Origin: GCA-2687025 sp964473525
Lineage (GTDB): Bacteria > Poribacteria > WGA-4E > GCA-2687025
Direction of reading: 5' to 3'
NCBI GenBank assembly: GCA_964473525.1
Contig: CAYYPK010000009.1
Span: 1-64,000, forward strand
DNA length: 64,000 bases
In this document: one piece after another, positions 42,953-52,457 of the stretch
How the letters are laid out: each line of letters begins with the position of its first letter
Numbering within the stretch: the stretch's first letter is position 1
Position numbers and translations under genes: made by a program
The notes under the pieces: model-generated
Database searches by the model: none
Seen by the model: the letters and a program-made list of their open reading frames with translations, nothing else
What the model was told of the DNA's origin: nothing

Positions 42953-45001
42953 GTGGAGCCATTCCCTAGAACACTGCCACACCTTCTCGCATGCCTCCTG
43001 CTCATTACCGTTGTCCCCATAGTCGTCACACCCTCGACGGCCCACGGCGCGAACCTGCTCACGAATGGCGGATTCGAAAGCGGTGGCATGGAGCCGTGGA
43101 GCATATACGGCGCCGCAACGATGCGGGTCGTTGACACGGACGCGGCGGAAGGCGCCCACGCGCTCGCAGTGACCGTGCGTGAAGCGGGCGCGAACCCCTG
43201 GGACGCCGGGCTCGTGTATTCCGGCGTGGAGTTCGAAGAGGGCAAGCTCTACACGCTTACGGGATTGCTCAAGTCACCCGACGGTATGCGTGTCACCTTC
43301 AAGCCATCGAGCGTGGACCCGCCTTGGAATGGGTACGGCGACAGGACGTTCACGCTGACGGAGGTATGGCAGCGATACACCATCGTGACGCCTGTCATCC
43401 CCTCGGACGTGATCCCGGCCGAACTCCAGTTCCACGTTGCCGCCGATGCGGGCACGCTCCTGATGGACGACGTGAAGTTCAGCGCGCTAGCGGCTGCCGC
43501 AAGCCATTCTGGACCGACCTCCTTCGGGGATGCGCGTCCCCGGCAAAAGGGCATCGCCTACACCAGTTGGGCCTCGGGCGGGTACGGCACGTCAACTGCG
43601 GACCAGTCGCTCGCGGAACTAGCGGCAACCGGGGCGACCTGGGTCAGCCTCCTTGTGGTGCATTTCCAGGACACGATCGCCTCCACGGTGATCTCCGCGC
43701 GCGACGAACTGGCGACCACCGATGAGGATCTGGCACACGCGATAGGCGAAGCGCATCGGCTTGGGCTACGCGTCATGCTGAAGCCGCACATCGAACTGGT
43801 CGAACCCAACGGGCAGTGGCGTGGGCAGATCGGCGAGCGGTTCGCAACTGAAGCGACATGGCGCGACTGGTTCGACGCGTACCGGGAGTTCATCTTCCAC
43901 TACGCGGAGTTGGGCGCGGCTCAGGACATCGAGCAGTTCTGCGTCGGCACGGAACTGCCGGGCACAACGCATCGCTCCGACCAGTGGCGGGAGCTGGTCG
44001 ACGGCGTGCGTGAGCGGTTCCCTGGCTCGCTCACCTACGCCTCCAATCCTGGCGAAGAGCTCGTGATCGACTGGTGGGACGCGCTCGACTTCATCGGCGT
44101 CGACGCGTACTACTCGTTAAGCGGAGCCAAGGAGACGACCGCCGGGGGCCTAAGAGAGGGATGGCGGCCCCATCTGCACGTTCTGTCTACGCTGGCGCAT
44201 CGCTGGGCAAAGCCGATCATCTTGACCGAAATCGGCTATCGCAGCCTGGATGGGGCAGGCCAGGATCCCGCGAACCATGTGGTGTTGGGCGTCGTAGATC
44301 GACAGGAGCAGGCAGACTGCTACCAGGCGGCGTTCGAGACTCTGTACGATCAGCCCTGGCTTGCGGGGATGTACTGGTGGGAGTGGCACGTAAACCCCTT
44401 CGCTGGCGGAGCCTGCGACACGGACTACACGCCCCATCACAAGCCGGCTGAGAACGTGCTGCGTTCCTGGTACGGAGCGCCGCCGGTGTCGATACCTGCG
44501 TCGTCGACCGAACCTGCGTCGAAGCCCGACTACTGCGCCACACTGGGCGTCTACACGGATGGGCTATGCGACGGGTGGGAAGATTATTCGTGGGGCCTCG
44601 ATCAGAACCTGTCCGCATCAGATCGTGTGTTTGCTGGCGCTCTCTCACTGTCGGCGTCCCTGCAGCCCTTCGGCGCCGTGCGCTTTCGTCGCGTGGCGCT
44701 CGACACGAGTCCTTACCACTGGCTGGAACTGCTCGTGGACGCCGAGCACGATGACCTGCTACCGGTGTGGGTGTTCTTCTCGGATGAGAACGGGCGCATT
44801 CAGAGAAGGTGCGAGCTGACGGCGAGCCCCGATCACATAACTGCAGAGCCTGGCGGATGGCGGCGTGTGCTGCTGCCGTTGGAGGAGCTGCTTCCAGCCG
44901 GTCGCACGGTGAGTTCTCTGACCCTCCAGAACTTCGGCTCGGACACGCTTCATATATGGGTCGACCAGATGAGATTGGTTGCCGAGGCCGAGCAGAGATA
45001 G
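42953..45001 (+). CDS. Secreted glycoside hydrolase-like protein (GH113-like barrel) with N- and C-terminal beta modules
   Basis: 682 residues if translated from the GTG at 42953, directly before a signal peptide (LLACLLLITVVPIVV, cleavage near AHG); a GTG at 42851 lies in a repeat and would add 34 residues. Residues about 30-180 form a CBM4/9-like module (NLLTNGGFESGGMEPW, LMDDVKFSA). Residues 185-505 are a TIM barrel like GH113/GTA-type hydrolases: KGIAYTSWASGGYG, RLGLRVMLKPHIEL, EQFCVGTELPGT (candidate acid/base Glu about 331), DFIGVDAYYSL, IILTEIGYRS (candidate nucleophile Glu about 423) and GMYWWEWHVNP. The last 150 residues are another beta module. Probably cleaves beta-mannan-like glycans; specificity unsure. 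Confidence 0.78.
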   Translation: MEPFPRTLPHLLACLLLITVVPIVVTPSTAHGANLLTNGGFESGGMEPWSIYGAATMRVVDTDAAEGAHALAVTVREAGANPWDAGLVYSGVEFEEGKLYTLTGLLKSPDGMRVTFKPSSVDPPWNGYGDRTFTLTEVWQRYTIVTPVIPSDVIPAELQFHVAADAGTLLMDDVKFSALAAAASHSGPTSFGDARPRQKGIAYTSWASGGYGTSTADQSLAELAATGATWVSLLVVHFQDTIASTVISARDELATTDEDLAHAIGEAHRLGLRVMLKPHIELVEPNGQWRGQIGERFATEATWRDWFDAYREFIFHYAELGAAQDIEQFCVGTELPGTTHRSDQWRELVDGVRERFPGSLTYASNPGEELVIDWWDALDFIGVDAYYSLSGAKETTAGGLREGWRPHLHVLSTLAHRWAKPIILTEIGYRSLDGAGQDPANHVVLGVVDRQEQADCYQAAFETLYDQPWLAGMYWWEWHVNPFAGGACDTDYTPHHKPAENVLRSWYGAPPVSIPASSTEPASKPDYCATLGVYTDGLCDGWEDYSWGLDQNLSASDRVFAGALSLSASLQPFGAVRFRRVALDTSPYHWLELLVDAEHDDLLPVWVFFSDENGRIQRRCELTASPDHITAEPGGWRRVLLPLEELLPAGRTVSSLTLQNFGSDTLHIWVDQMRLVAEAEQR

Positions 45002-45076
45002 CGTCCTCTGACCGACATCCGACATCCGACGTTCGACATCCCAGGCCTGACACTACTCGTCCGAGGAGTGACCGGA

Positions 45077-47131
45077 ATGACCGCTGATTGGCTCGTAACG
45101 CCTGTCTCCCAACCTGTCACCGTCGACCTGTCGACCGACTCGAACGGCTCCTCGCGGGAGCTGACATTGTCGAACGGTCTGATACGGCGCGTCTTCCGTC
45201 TGACGCCCAACGCGGCGACGGTGGAACTGTCAAACCTGACGACGGACGCTTCCGTGTTGCGGGGCGTGAAACCGGAGGCCGTCGCGGAGATCAACGGCGT
45301 CCGCGTCGAGATTGGCGGGCTGAAGGGACAGCCGGACTACGCGTACCTCAATCCCGCGTGGTTGGACGCGATGACCGCCGACGCGGACGCCTTCCAGTAC
45401 GTGGGACACATCGTTTCAGAGCCAGAGGCCCCTTACGAGTGGCGTCCCGCGAACCACTCGTCTGACTCCCCGTTCCCCGCCGAGGGGAAGCGGATTACGT
45501 TCGAGTACGAGGCGCCAGCGTCGCTAGGAGTTCCGTTACGCGCCTTCGTGCGCTACGAGATGTACGTTGGACTGCCAGCGGTCGCGAAGTGGATCACCTT
45601 CCTTAACGACGGGTCGGACGCGATCCGCATCGACGCGCTTGAGACCGAACTCCTCGCCGCGACCGAGGACGAGAAGCCGCGACTGCACGTCGAAAGCGAG
45701 TTCGCCTTCGCGGGGATGGACACGACGGCGTGGGTTCCCGACGCGGAATATCTGACGCAGGTCGACTACGAGTACCAGAGCCCCATCCTGCTGAAGAGCC
45801 ACTACCCCCTGGGTCCGGGCGTCGTGTTGGCGGCGGGCGAGTCGTGGTCATCGTTCCGCACGGTCGTGTTGCTGCACGACGCGGACGACCGCGAGCGGCA
45901 GGGCCTGGCGCGCCGACGCGTGTACCGCACTCTCGCGCCGCAGGTGACGGAGAATCCGATCCTGATGCACGTGCGCACGTCGGACGCGGCCAGCGTCAAG
46001 GTGGCCATCAACCAGTGCGCTGACGTCGGCTTCGAGATGGTCATAATGACCTTTGGCAGCGGATTCAGCATCGAGAGCGAGGATCCAGCCTACATCGCGG
46101 ACATGAAGGCGCTCGCCGACTACGCGCACGACAAGGGCATCCTCCTGGGCGGATACACGCTCATGTGCGCGTCGCGGAGCGTCGGAGACGAGGACAACTG
46201 CGTCGACCCGGAGACGGGCGAGCCCGGCAGTAAGTACGGTCAGAGCGCCTGTCTGGCGAGCTCCTGGAGCGACGGCTATTTCGAGCGCGTCCTCAACTTC
46301 ATCGACGCCACGGGCATGGACATCATCGAGACGGACGGCCCCTATCACGGTGACGTGTGCGCCTCGACCGAGCACCCACACCACGACTCCCTGGACGACT
46401 CACAGGTGCGCCAGTGGGAGCGGTGCGCGTGGTTCTACCGCGAGTGTCGAAAGCGGGGCGTCTACATCAACACGCCGGACTGGTACTTTCTCACCGGCTC
46501 GAACAAGTGCGCGATGGGCTACCGCGAGACGAACTTCAGCCTGCCCCGCTGGCGGCAGATCACCATCGCGCGCCAGAACATCTACGACGCCACCTACGAA
46601 AAGACCCCAAGTATGGGGTGGATGTTCGTGCCGCTCGTCGAGTATCACGGCGGAGGCGAGGCTGCGATTTTCGAGCCGCTGAAGGACCATCTGACTGAAT
46701 ACGAGTGGTACCTCGCGCAGAACTTCGGCAGCGGCGTGCAGGCGTGCTACCGAGGGCCACGGCTGTTCGACGCGCCCGAGACGCGGGCGGTCGTGAAGAA
46801 GTGGACCGACTTCTACCACAAGTACCGCGAGATTCTAGACTCCGACATCATCCACGTTCGGCGCGCCGACGGGCGCTCCGTGGACTGCATGCTCCACGCC
46901 AACCCGGCCCTGCCCGAGAAGGGCCTGGCGATGGCCTACAATCCCACCGATCAGCGCGTTGAGGCCACCCTCCGGCTGCCGCTCTACTATACTGGATTGA
47001 CGGATGCGGCGCTCGTCCGAGAGCAAGAAGGCGACTCGACGCGCTACGAGCTGGATCGCGAATACGGCGTCGACGTGCCCGTGTCACTGGAGGCGAAGGG
47101 CATCACGTGGTTTGTCGTCGCGGCGGGTTGA
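45077..47131 (+). CDS. Alpha-galactosidase/GH36-like glycoside hydrolase
   Basis: 684 residues, ATG with GAGGAG 8 nt upstream. The N-terminal about 290 residues are a beta-supersandwich (ELTLSNGLIRRVFRL), as in GH36/GH97-type enzymes. The barrel follows: FEMVIMTFGSGF, ALADYAHDKGILLGGYTLM, ATGMDIIETDGPYHGD with a candidate nucleophile Asp near residue 414 (TDGP in place of the usual KxDxN), and YINTPDWYFLTGSNKCAMGYRE. A C-terminal beta domain ends WFVVAAG. No signal peptide, so probably cytoplasmic. It lies just after the secreted hydrolase and may act on its products. Exact family uncertain. Confidence 0.65.
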   Translation: MTADWLVTPVSQPVTVDLSTDSNGSSRELTLSNGLIRRVFRLTPNAATVELSNLTTDASVLRGVKPEAVAEINGVRVEIGGLKGQPDYAYLNPAWLDAMTADADAFQYVGHIVSEPEAPYEWRPANHSSDSPFPAEGKRITFEYEAPASLGVPLRAFVRYEMYVGLPAVAKWITFLNDGSDAIRIDALETELLAATEDEKPRLHVESEFAFAGMDTTAWVPDAEYLTQVDYEYQSPILLKSHYPLGPGVVLAAGESWSSFRTVVLLHDADDRERQGLARRRVYRTLAPQVTENPILMHVRTSDAASVKVAINQCADVGFEMVIMTFGSGFSIESEDPAYIADMKALADYAHDKGILLGGYTLMCASRSVGDEDNCVDPETGEPGSKYGQSACLASSWSDGYFERVLNFIDATGMDIIETDGPYHGDVCASTEHPHHDSLDDSQVRQWERCAWFYRECRKRGVYINTPDWYFLTGSNKCAMGYRETNFSLPRWRQITIARQNIYDATYEKTPSMGWMFVPLVEYHGGGEAAIFEPLKDHLTEYEWYLAQNFGSGVQACYRGPRLFDAPETRAVVKKWTDFYHKYREILDSDIIHVRRADGRSVDCMLHANPALPEKGLAMAYNPTDQRVEATLRLPLYYTGLTDAALVREQEGDSTRYELDREYGVDVPVSLEAKGITWFVVAAG

Positions 47132-47174
47132 CCACGGCACGTTGCTGCGCGAATCGACGGCGTTCGCACAGGTG

Positions 47175-47456
47175 TCAGAGCAGCGCGTCGATGCTTCGCG
47201 CTAGCTGGAAGTCTTGAAGGGTTAGGCCTTCGGCGCTGTGAGTGGTCAGCGCCAGAGTCACCGTGCGATAGGCGATGTGGATATCAGGGTGGTGGTCCAC
47301 CTGTTCGGCGAGGTGCGCGACGGCGTTGACGAAGAGCATCGCTCCCCGGAAATCGTCGCACACGATCCGGCGATGTATCTCGTCGCCGTCCCTTGTCCAT
47401 GCAGTCACCGATCCCAGTTCGCGCTGTATACGTTCCTCACTGAGTCTTCGTGCCAT
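47175..47456 (-). CDS. Pterin-4a-carbinolamine dehydratase
   Basis: 93 residues, full length for the family, which recycles the tetrahydropterin cofactor of aromatic amino acid hydroxylases or acts in pterin metabolism. Signature EQVDHHPDIHIAYRTVTLAL followed by TTHSAEGLTLQDFQLA contains the catalytic His-His pair and the later His. ATG at 47456 has GAGGAAGG upstream; the open frame continues far upstream without support. It is divergent from the membrane protein gene at 47516 (59-nt gap). No phenylalanine hydroxylase gene is nearby. Confidence 0.92.
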   Translation of the reverse strand: MARRLSEERIQRELGSVTAWTRDGDEIHRRIVCDDFRGAMLFVNAVAHLAEQVDHHPDIHIAYRTVTLALTTHSAEGLTLQDFQLARSIDALL

Positions 47457-47515
47457 CGGTGGTATCCTTCCTCGCGGTCGACTCCATCTTACGTGTTGAG
47501 AGTGGGAGATCCTAC

Positions 47516-48004
47516 ATGCTTGGGACGGTGCTCCGATCGGTAGAGTCCTTGGGCCTCGGCGTCTGGGTAGGGAGCATCCTATTCTTCTCGTTCGTCGCCG
47601 CGCCGACGGCGTTCCGTTCACTGGACACGCAGAACGCTGGCCTGTTCGTACGTGGCATCTTCCCAAAGTACTACCTCTTCGGGATCATCTGCGGGGCGCT
47701 CACGCTCGCGGCGGGGGCAGTCTATCGTGCCATGCGTGGCGATTGGGCAGGGCGTTCGGCGGTCACGTTGGCAATCATCGGGGCGATGTTCCTGACGACG
47801 GTCTACGCGCGTCAGGGACTTATGCCCGTCATCGAGAGGCATCGGGACGCCCGAGCTGCCGCTGAAGAGGGAACGCCGGAGTACGATGCGGCGCACCAGA
47901 AGTTCCGTGCTGGCCACCGCGCGTCCGTGATTCTGAACCTTGCCGTGTTAATCCTCGGCATCGTCGTCTTCATGCTACTCGTGGCGATTCGTCGCTCCGC
48001 CTAA
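47516..48004 (+). CDS. DUF4149/TMEM205-like membrane protein
   Basis: 162 residues, four hydrophobic helices. Opening SLGLGVWVGSILFFSFVAAP is characteristic of the DUF4149 family, as are FPKYYLFGIICGALTLAAG and the later AHQKFRAGHRASVILNLAVL. Inner membrane; function not known. ATG chosen because GGGAG lies 8 nt upstream, while the longer frame lacks a site. A second membrane protein gene follows after 28 nt. Confidence 0.8.
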   Translation: MLGTVLRSVESLGLGVWVGSILFFSFVAAPTAFRSLDTQNAGLFVRGIFPKYYLFGIICGALTLAAGAVYRAMRGDWAGRSAVTLAIIGAMFLTTVYARQGLMPVIERHRDARAAAEEGTPEYDAAHQKFRAGHRASVILNLAVLILGIVVFMLLVAIRRSA

Positions 48005-48032
48005 AGGCGACGCGGCCGTAGGACAACCCAGC

Positions 48033-48935
48033 ATGGTATCGACCCCACCAACGCGTCGTGGCTTGCCCATGTACGGGGTAGCGGGCCTCGCCCTGCTCCT
48101 CGGCGCCCTCACCGTCTCGATCTACGACCACTACAACCCCGGTGTCTCGTCAGCGGCGCACCACGTGAGCAGCCTGACGACGGCTCTCTGCTGGTGGGGG
48201 TACCTGCTGTTCGTGGACGCCTGGATCTATCGTCTCAAGGGCGCCTCGCTCATGACGACGCGGCGGCGTGAGCTATGGGCGCAAATCCCTCTGTCGGTGA
48301 TCCTGTGGATACTCTTCGAGTTCTACAACTTCCACATGCGCAACTGGCACTACGAGGGCATTTCGGCCCATCGCGCCGCGCGCATGTTCGGCGCGGTCGC
48401 GGCGTTCGCGACGGTGCTCCCCGGCGTGCTGTCCACTGCCGAGTGGCTGATGGCGGTCGGCTTCTGCAAGCGCCTGCGCGCGCCCGCGATCAAGGCGGAC
48501 GCGAAGGCGGCGTACACGTGCATCTTCCTGGGCGTCTTCTGCCTGACGTTCCCGTTGATGATGCCGCGTGAAATCGCGAAGTACTTGTTCGCCCTCGTGT
48601 GGATGGGCTTCGTCTTGCTTCTGGAACCGATCAACCACGCCAGCGGCGCGCCCTCGCTGTTCGGTGACCTCGCCAAGGGTGAGTTGCAGCGTTCCGCGTG
48701 TCTGTTTGCGGCGGGGTTGCTCTGCGGCTTCTGGTGGGAGTCGTGGAACTTCCTTGCCGCGACAAAATGGGTCTATGACGCGCCGTTCACGCCCGGTCTA
48801 CTCATCTTCGAGATGCCACTCGCGGGATTCGTGGGCTTCGGCCCGTTCGCGTGGGAACTCTTCGCGATGTACCACTTCGCGCGCGTCGTTCTCGGTTTGA
48901 GGGATGGCGGCGACCCCTCCGAGGTAGCCCCATGA
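48033..48935 (+). CDS. Multi-pass membrane protein of unknown function
   Basis: 300 residues, about eight hydrophobic segments (YGVAGLALLLGALTVSIYD, ALCWWGYLLFVDAWIY, IPLSVILWILFEFYNFHM, AACLFAAGLLCGFWWESWNF-like). Many conserved-looking Trp, Tyr and His residues sit at helix ends (FEFYNFHMRNWHYE, GFWWESWNF), recalling carotenoid-cyclase-like or DUF-type membrane enzymes, but I cannot name it. Its stop overlaps the start of the methyltransferase gene (ATGA), so the products may act together. Confidence 0.7.
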   Translation: MVSTPPTRRGLPMYGVAGLALLLGALTVSIYDHYNPGVSSAAHHVSSLTTALCWWGYLLFVDAWIYRLKGASLMTTRRRELWAQIPLSVILWILFEFYNFHMRNWHYEGISAHRAARMFGAVAAFATVLPGVLSTAEWLMAVGFCKRLRAPAIKADAKAAYTCIFLGVFCLTFPLMMPREIAKYLFALVWMGFVLLLEPINHASGAPSLFGDLAKGELQRSACLFAAGLLCGFWWESWNFLAATKWVYDAPFTPGLLIFEMPLAGFVGFGPFAWELFAMYHFARVVLGLRDGGDPSEVAP

Positions 48936-49564
48936 GTCGTCAGGACCGTCCCATACGCCATCCCGTCTTCGCCGCTGTCTACGACCGCATGATGGCGGGC
49001 GCGGAGGCGTCCTTCCTCCCCGAGCACCGCGACGCGCTCGCGGATGGTGTCAGCGGCTCGGTCCTGGACCTCGGAGTAGGAACCGGCGCCATGCTCGATC
49101 GCCTGGCGCGCCCCGGAGTCGTCCTGTACGGTATCGAGCCAGACCCGCACATGCTCGATCGCGCGGCGCGGAGGGCCGCTAACTCAGGTCTCGCCGCGCA
49201 TCTCTGCCGGGCTCCCGCGGAGCGTATTCCGTTCGCGGACACGTCCTTCGATGTGGTCGTCTCGTCACTGATTCTGTGCACGGTACGCGATGTCTCGCGG
49301 GTCTTGTCGGAGGCGGCGCGTGTGCTCAGGCCGGGAGGCGAGTTCCGGTTCTTCGAGCATGTGCGGTCTGATGGCGCGTTCGGCCGGTTCCAGGATGTGA
49401 GCTCGCCGCTTTGGAGGCGCTTCGCCGCAGGATGCAATCTCAATCGCCGGACGGACGACTCCATCCGCGCCAGCGCGCTGGCGCTGGTGTCCGCGGAGAC
49501 GTTCGAGACATCCGCCTTCCCGGTGCGCGCGTTCGTCAGGGGAGTAGCCATCCGGCCCGAGTGA
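48932..49564 (+). CDS. Class I SAM-dependent methyltransferase (Methyltransf_11 type)
   Basis: 210 residues. Motif I SVLDLGVGTGAMLDRL, acidic end of strand 2 LYGIEPDPHML, motif II FDVVVSSLILCTVRD and ARVLRPGGEFRFFEHV are all visible. Pattern and length resemble METTL7/UbiE-like methyltransferases that act on hydrophobic substrates. ATG overlaps the stop of the upstream membrane protein gene, with GAGG as ribosome site. Substrate unknown. Confidence 0.9.
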   Translation: MSRQDRPIRHPVFAAVYDRMMAGAEASFLPEHRDALADGVSGSVLDLGVGTGAMLDRLARPGVVLYGIEPDPHMLDRAARRAANSGLAAHLCRAPAERIPFADTSFDVVVSSLILCTVRDVSRVLSEAARVLRPGGEFRFFEHVRSDGAFGRFQDVSSPLWRRFAAGCNLNRRTDDSIRASALALVSAETFETSAFPVRAFVRGVAIRPE

Positions 49565-49787
49565 CCAGGTCAGGCGTCGTCGCCCACGGCCTGGTAGGTC
49601 CGGTGGCCGCTCCAGCCTGCCCGCCATGGCCCGTGTCCCGTGAGGCGAACCAAGGCGCCTCACGGCCCCATGCGTGTGTGCTCGGGACACTGCTATGCTG
49701 CACGCTGCTGGCGCGCCGTTTCATGTCGCGCCTCTGGAGAATGGAGGCTGCGCAGCAGTCCCATTGCCTAACATGAGGACAATTGCC

Positions 49788-50921
49788 ATGGAGCTCCCGG
49801 CCGACAGCCGCATCGCGAAGGTAGAAGCCGCTACGTTGGTCGGCGACAGACCGCGCGTCGTTGGGCGCAACGCTCGGCGGGGAGTGCACGGTGGGCAACT
49901 GCGCGACCGCGTCATCAGATTGACCACGAGCGACGGAGCCCAGGGGTGGGGTTGGTCGATCGCCAAGGAGGAAGACGCTCCCGAGCTCATGGGTAAGCGG
50001 CTGAAGGACGTGTTCGACCCCGGGTCGGGGACGTCCGAGAAGTTCATCGCGTTCGACCTACCGCTGTGGGATCTGGCGGGCGGCATCCTCGGTCAGTCGG
50101 TTCACGCGATGCTGGGCGACAACGGCTCGCAGCCCGTGCGGCTCTATGACGGTTCCATCTACATCGACGAGCTGGATCCCGAGACCGGGCGCGACGACGG
50201 CGTACAGCCCATGCTAGACGCCGTACAGACAGGCCTGGACGCCGGATTCAGCGCGTTCAAGGTGAAGATCGGCAGAGGCTGTCAGTGGATGGCGCCGGAA
50301 GCCGGTCTGGCGCGCGATGTCGACGTCATCCGCGCCATACGCGGCCTCATCGGCGGCGACATGCGCCTGATGATCGACGGCAACAACGGCTTCACACCCG
50401 ACGAGGCCCGCGAGATCATGCGGCAGACGGGTGATTGCGACATCTACTGGTTCGAGGAGCCGTTCCCGGAGACCATGGAGGACACGCTCGCCTTCAAGCA
50501 GTTCCTCACGGACGGAGGCTGGGACACGCTGTTGGCCGACGGCGAGTCGTCGCGCCCCGACAACTTCGACGACATCGTGCGCGCGGGCGCCATCGACGCG
50601 GTGCAGTTCGACTTGCGCTTCTACTCCGTCACACGCTGGCTCCACTACATGCCCATCATCCACGAAACCGGCACGATCGCGGCTCCGCACAACTGGGGGT
50701 CTCATCTGTCGGGGTTCTACATCCCGCAGTTCGCGACCGGATGTTCCCCCGTCTCCATGTCCGAGACAGATTCGGCGACGATGCCGTGCGTGACGGCGGA
50801 CGGGTACGAACGCGTCGATGGGGCGCTTTCCGTGCCTGATACACCGGGCTTTGGCCTCGCCGTCGAGGACGCCGCGTTCGCGTCCGCCCGCGACGAAACT
50901 GGATGGACGGTCACGGGATAG
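49788..50921 (+). CDS. Enolase-superfamily enzyme (mandelate racemase/muconate lactonising type)
   Basis: 377 residues. The C-terminal barrel shows the superfamily residues in order: K-x-K in FKVKIGRG (about 157), metal ligand Asp in MIDGNNGF (about 195), Glu in YWFEEPFPE (about 220), Glu in LADGES (about 249), and HETG followed by PHNWG, likely general acid/base His (about 300). The N-terminal capping domain includes RVIRLTTSDGAQGWGWS. It likely abstracts an alpha proton from a carboxylate sugar-acid-like substrate. ATG at 49788 has GAGGAC upstream; longer frames lack a site. Stands alone. Confidence 0.88.
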   Translation: MELPADSRIAKVEAATLVGDRPRVVGRNARRGVHGGQLRDRVIRLTTSDGAQGWGWSIAKEEDAPELMGKRLKDVFDPGSGTSEKFIAFDLPLWDLAGGILGQSVHAMLGDNGSQPVRLYDGSIYIDELDPETGRDDGVQPMLDAVQTGLDAGFSAFKVKIGRGCQWMAPEAGLARDVDVIRAIRGLIGGDMRLMIDGNNGFTPDEAREIMRQTGDCDIYWFEEPFPETMEDTLAFKQFLTDGGWDTLLADGESSRPDNFDDIVRAGAIDAVQFDLRFYSVTRWLHYMPIIHETGTIAAPHNWGSHLSGFYIPQFATGCSPVSMSETDSATMPCVTADGYERVDGALSVPDTPGFGLAVEDAAFASARDETGWTVTG

Positions 50922-51048
50922 GCGCGGCAGTAGGCTGGGCTAGCGTCGACCGCACGCACATCCGCGCGGCAGTTCACAGGCGAAGGCGACGAAGGCTCTC
51001 GGGTCTCCCAACAGCGTGTTGCACGCCGGGAGATGCTGAGCAGACCGG

Positions 51049-51183
51049 GCGGCGCGGTCGTTCCCGTGAAGCGAGTCGTAGAGCGGCGTCAGGATGCCCT
51101 CGCGCCCCGTGAAATTGCGGGTGGGAGCGATTGGGACGTGCCACGTGTCCGGGTGGGCGCCGTATCCCTGCGGCCCCTGGCGT
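51049..51183 (-). pseudogene. Remnant of a cyclase/NB-ARC gene (linker region only)
   Basis: Aligns without gaps to 364-498 of the cyclase/NB-ARC gene, with only scattered mismatches. Read on the minus strand it still encodes YGAHPDTWHVPIAPTRNF and GREGILTPLYDSLHGNDRA, the linker just before the P-loop. Homology stops abruptly on both sides: the P-loop and cyclase domain are gone. The left end of the methyltransferase gene at 51188 abuts it. A relic of a lost paralogue or of a recombination event. Confidence 0.8.
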
Positions 51184-51187
51184 TGGC

Positions 51188-51994
51188 TTACGACTTCATG
51201 TCCGCGAAGACCCTCCCCTGACCGTCGAACGCCAGCAGAATAGCTGCTTCTCGCCCGGCGAGATCCTCGTCCGTGCGCACAAAGACGTAGCGCCCTCGTA
51301 GCTCTGCTTCGGCGCTGATGAGGGATCCCATCTCGGGGTTGTTAGGCATGTTGACGTTGAGCGAGATGCGTAGCGGTTGGAACCCGTAGAAGCGGAAGAG
51401 GTTGATCCAGAAGATGTCCGGCTGCTCGTTAGGGTGGTGCAGGTGGCCCTCGTTCGTCTCGGGACGTTCGGACGAGAACCAGCACACGTCGCTATGCTCG
51501 CTGATCGTGTGAATGAGTTGCGAACTGAAAGGCGGCTCGAGGTGCTCCGCGACCTCCGTGCACATGACGACATCGAACTTGCGGTTTAGTTGCAGAGGCA
51601 GTCGCATGTCGTGCCGCACGAGCCTGCTCTGAGGCACGCCACGCTTCAGCGCGGCGGCGCACCCGGCGGCGCTGCCCTCGACGGCGACCACATCCAGACC
51701 AGAGGCGAGAAGACCGCGCGTGAACTGTCCCTGGCCGCAGCCCAGGTCAAGCACGCTCTCGACGTTGCGCCCGAGGATGTCCCGGCCGGCAACCAACAGC
51801 GAAGCTGCGATGACCGTTACGATGGGGGGTTGCACGTGGTCGCAGTCGTAGTATCGGTCTGAGTAGAAACCGTCGAGGTCGAATATCTCGAACGCGTTCG
51901 GCTCGTCAGCGTCGAACCACCAGTTGTATTTCTGGTGCTCCAGATAGCCTTTAGCGTTCGGCTTGGAGAGATCTATGTACTTGCTTCGCTGCAC
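51188..51994 (-). CDS. Class I SAM-dependent methyltransferase
   Basis: 268 residues from a GTG with AGGGAGA upstream. Motif I SVLDLGCGQGQFTRGLL, strand-2 acidic VVAVEGSAAG, motif II FDVVMCTEVAEHLEPP. The N-terminal YLEHQKYNWWFDADEPN and YYDCDHVQPP and a C-terminal tail ending GRVFADMKS do not point to a known subfamily. The glycosyltransferase gene at 52458 is divergent, so the two could serve a common surface-glycan process, but nothing else supports that. The stop lies 4 nt from the cyclase remnant. Confidence 0.85.
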   Translation of the reverse strand: MQRSKYIDLSKPNAKGYLEHQKYNWWFDADEPNAFEIFDLDGFYSDRYYDCDHVQPPIVTVIAASLLVAGRDILGRNVESVLDLGCGQGQFTRGLLASGLDVVAVEGSAAGCAAALKRGVPQSRLVRHDMRLPLQLNRKFDVVMCTEVAEHLEPPFSSQLIHTISEHSDVCWFSSERPETNEGHLHHPNEQPDIFWINLFRFYGFQPLRISLNVNMPNNPEMGSLISAEAELRGRYVFVRTDEDLAGREAAILLAFDGQGRVFADMKS

Positions 51995-52457
51995 AACGCC
52001 GTCTCCCTACTATGGGCTCGCACGTCTCGCACGGCCGTCGGCGCCTCCAGTGCTGCGGCCCGTGCATGAGAATCTCCGTTCCGAGGCCTGCACGCAAGTG
52101 CGCTGGCACAGCAGGCTTCGACGCCTGGTCGCTCCCGGAGCAGGCGAACGCAACGCCGACGTGCTCGCAATCCGCTTTACGCCCTGCCCTGGCTCCCCGT
52201 CCGCAGCGTCGCGTGGGTTGTGCTCGCGCGTGCGTGGACGGTGGCAGAGCATGGTCAACGGCGCGTCGAGGGGCGGCCGCGTAGGTAGGCCGGTTGGGTG
52301 GAACGCGGACTTGGCATAGGATGCCTGGTCGTGAGCGCGTGTCGGCGCCCTCTGGCGCCCGCGCGATTGGGCCGGCATCTGGAAGTGTGTCGCGCGACCG
52401 TCGGAGCGCTGAACGTCGGTCGCCGCATCGTGTCAGGAACAGGTTGGGGAGCGACCG
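51995..52457. other. 463-nt divergent intergenic region
   Basis: Between the methyltransferase and glycosyltransferase genes. The open frames here on both strands are rich in Arg, Cys and Pro with no ribosome site, and I see no convincing gene, RNA or promoter. Confidence 0.5.

Noticed and set aside
45013..45041. Short repeated CGACATC units before the GH36-like gene
   Set aside because: Only about three imperfect 7-nt units; too short and irregular to be a CRISPR or a functional repeat without further copies.
52010..52378. Minus-strand frame in the 51995-52457 gap
   Set aside because: Cys/Arg/His-rich with no ribosome site or protein-like pattern.
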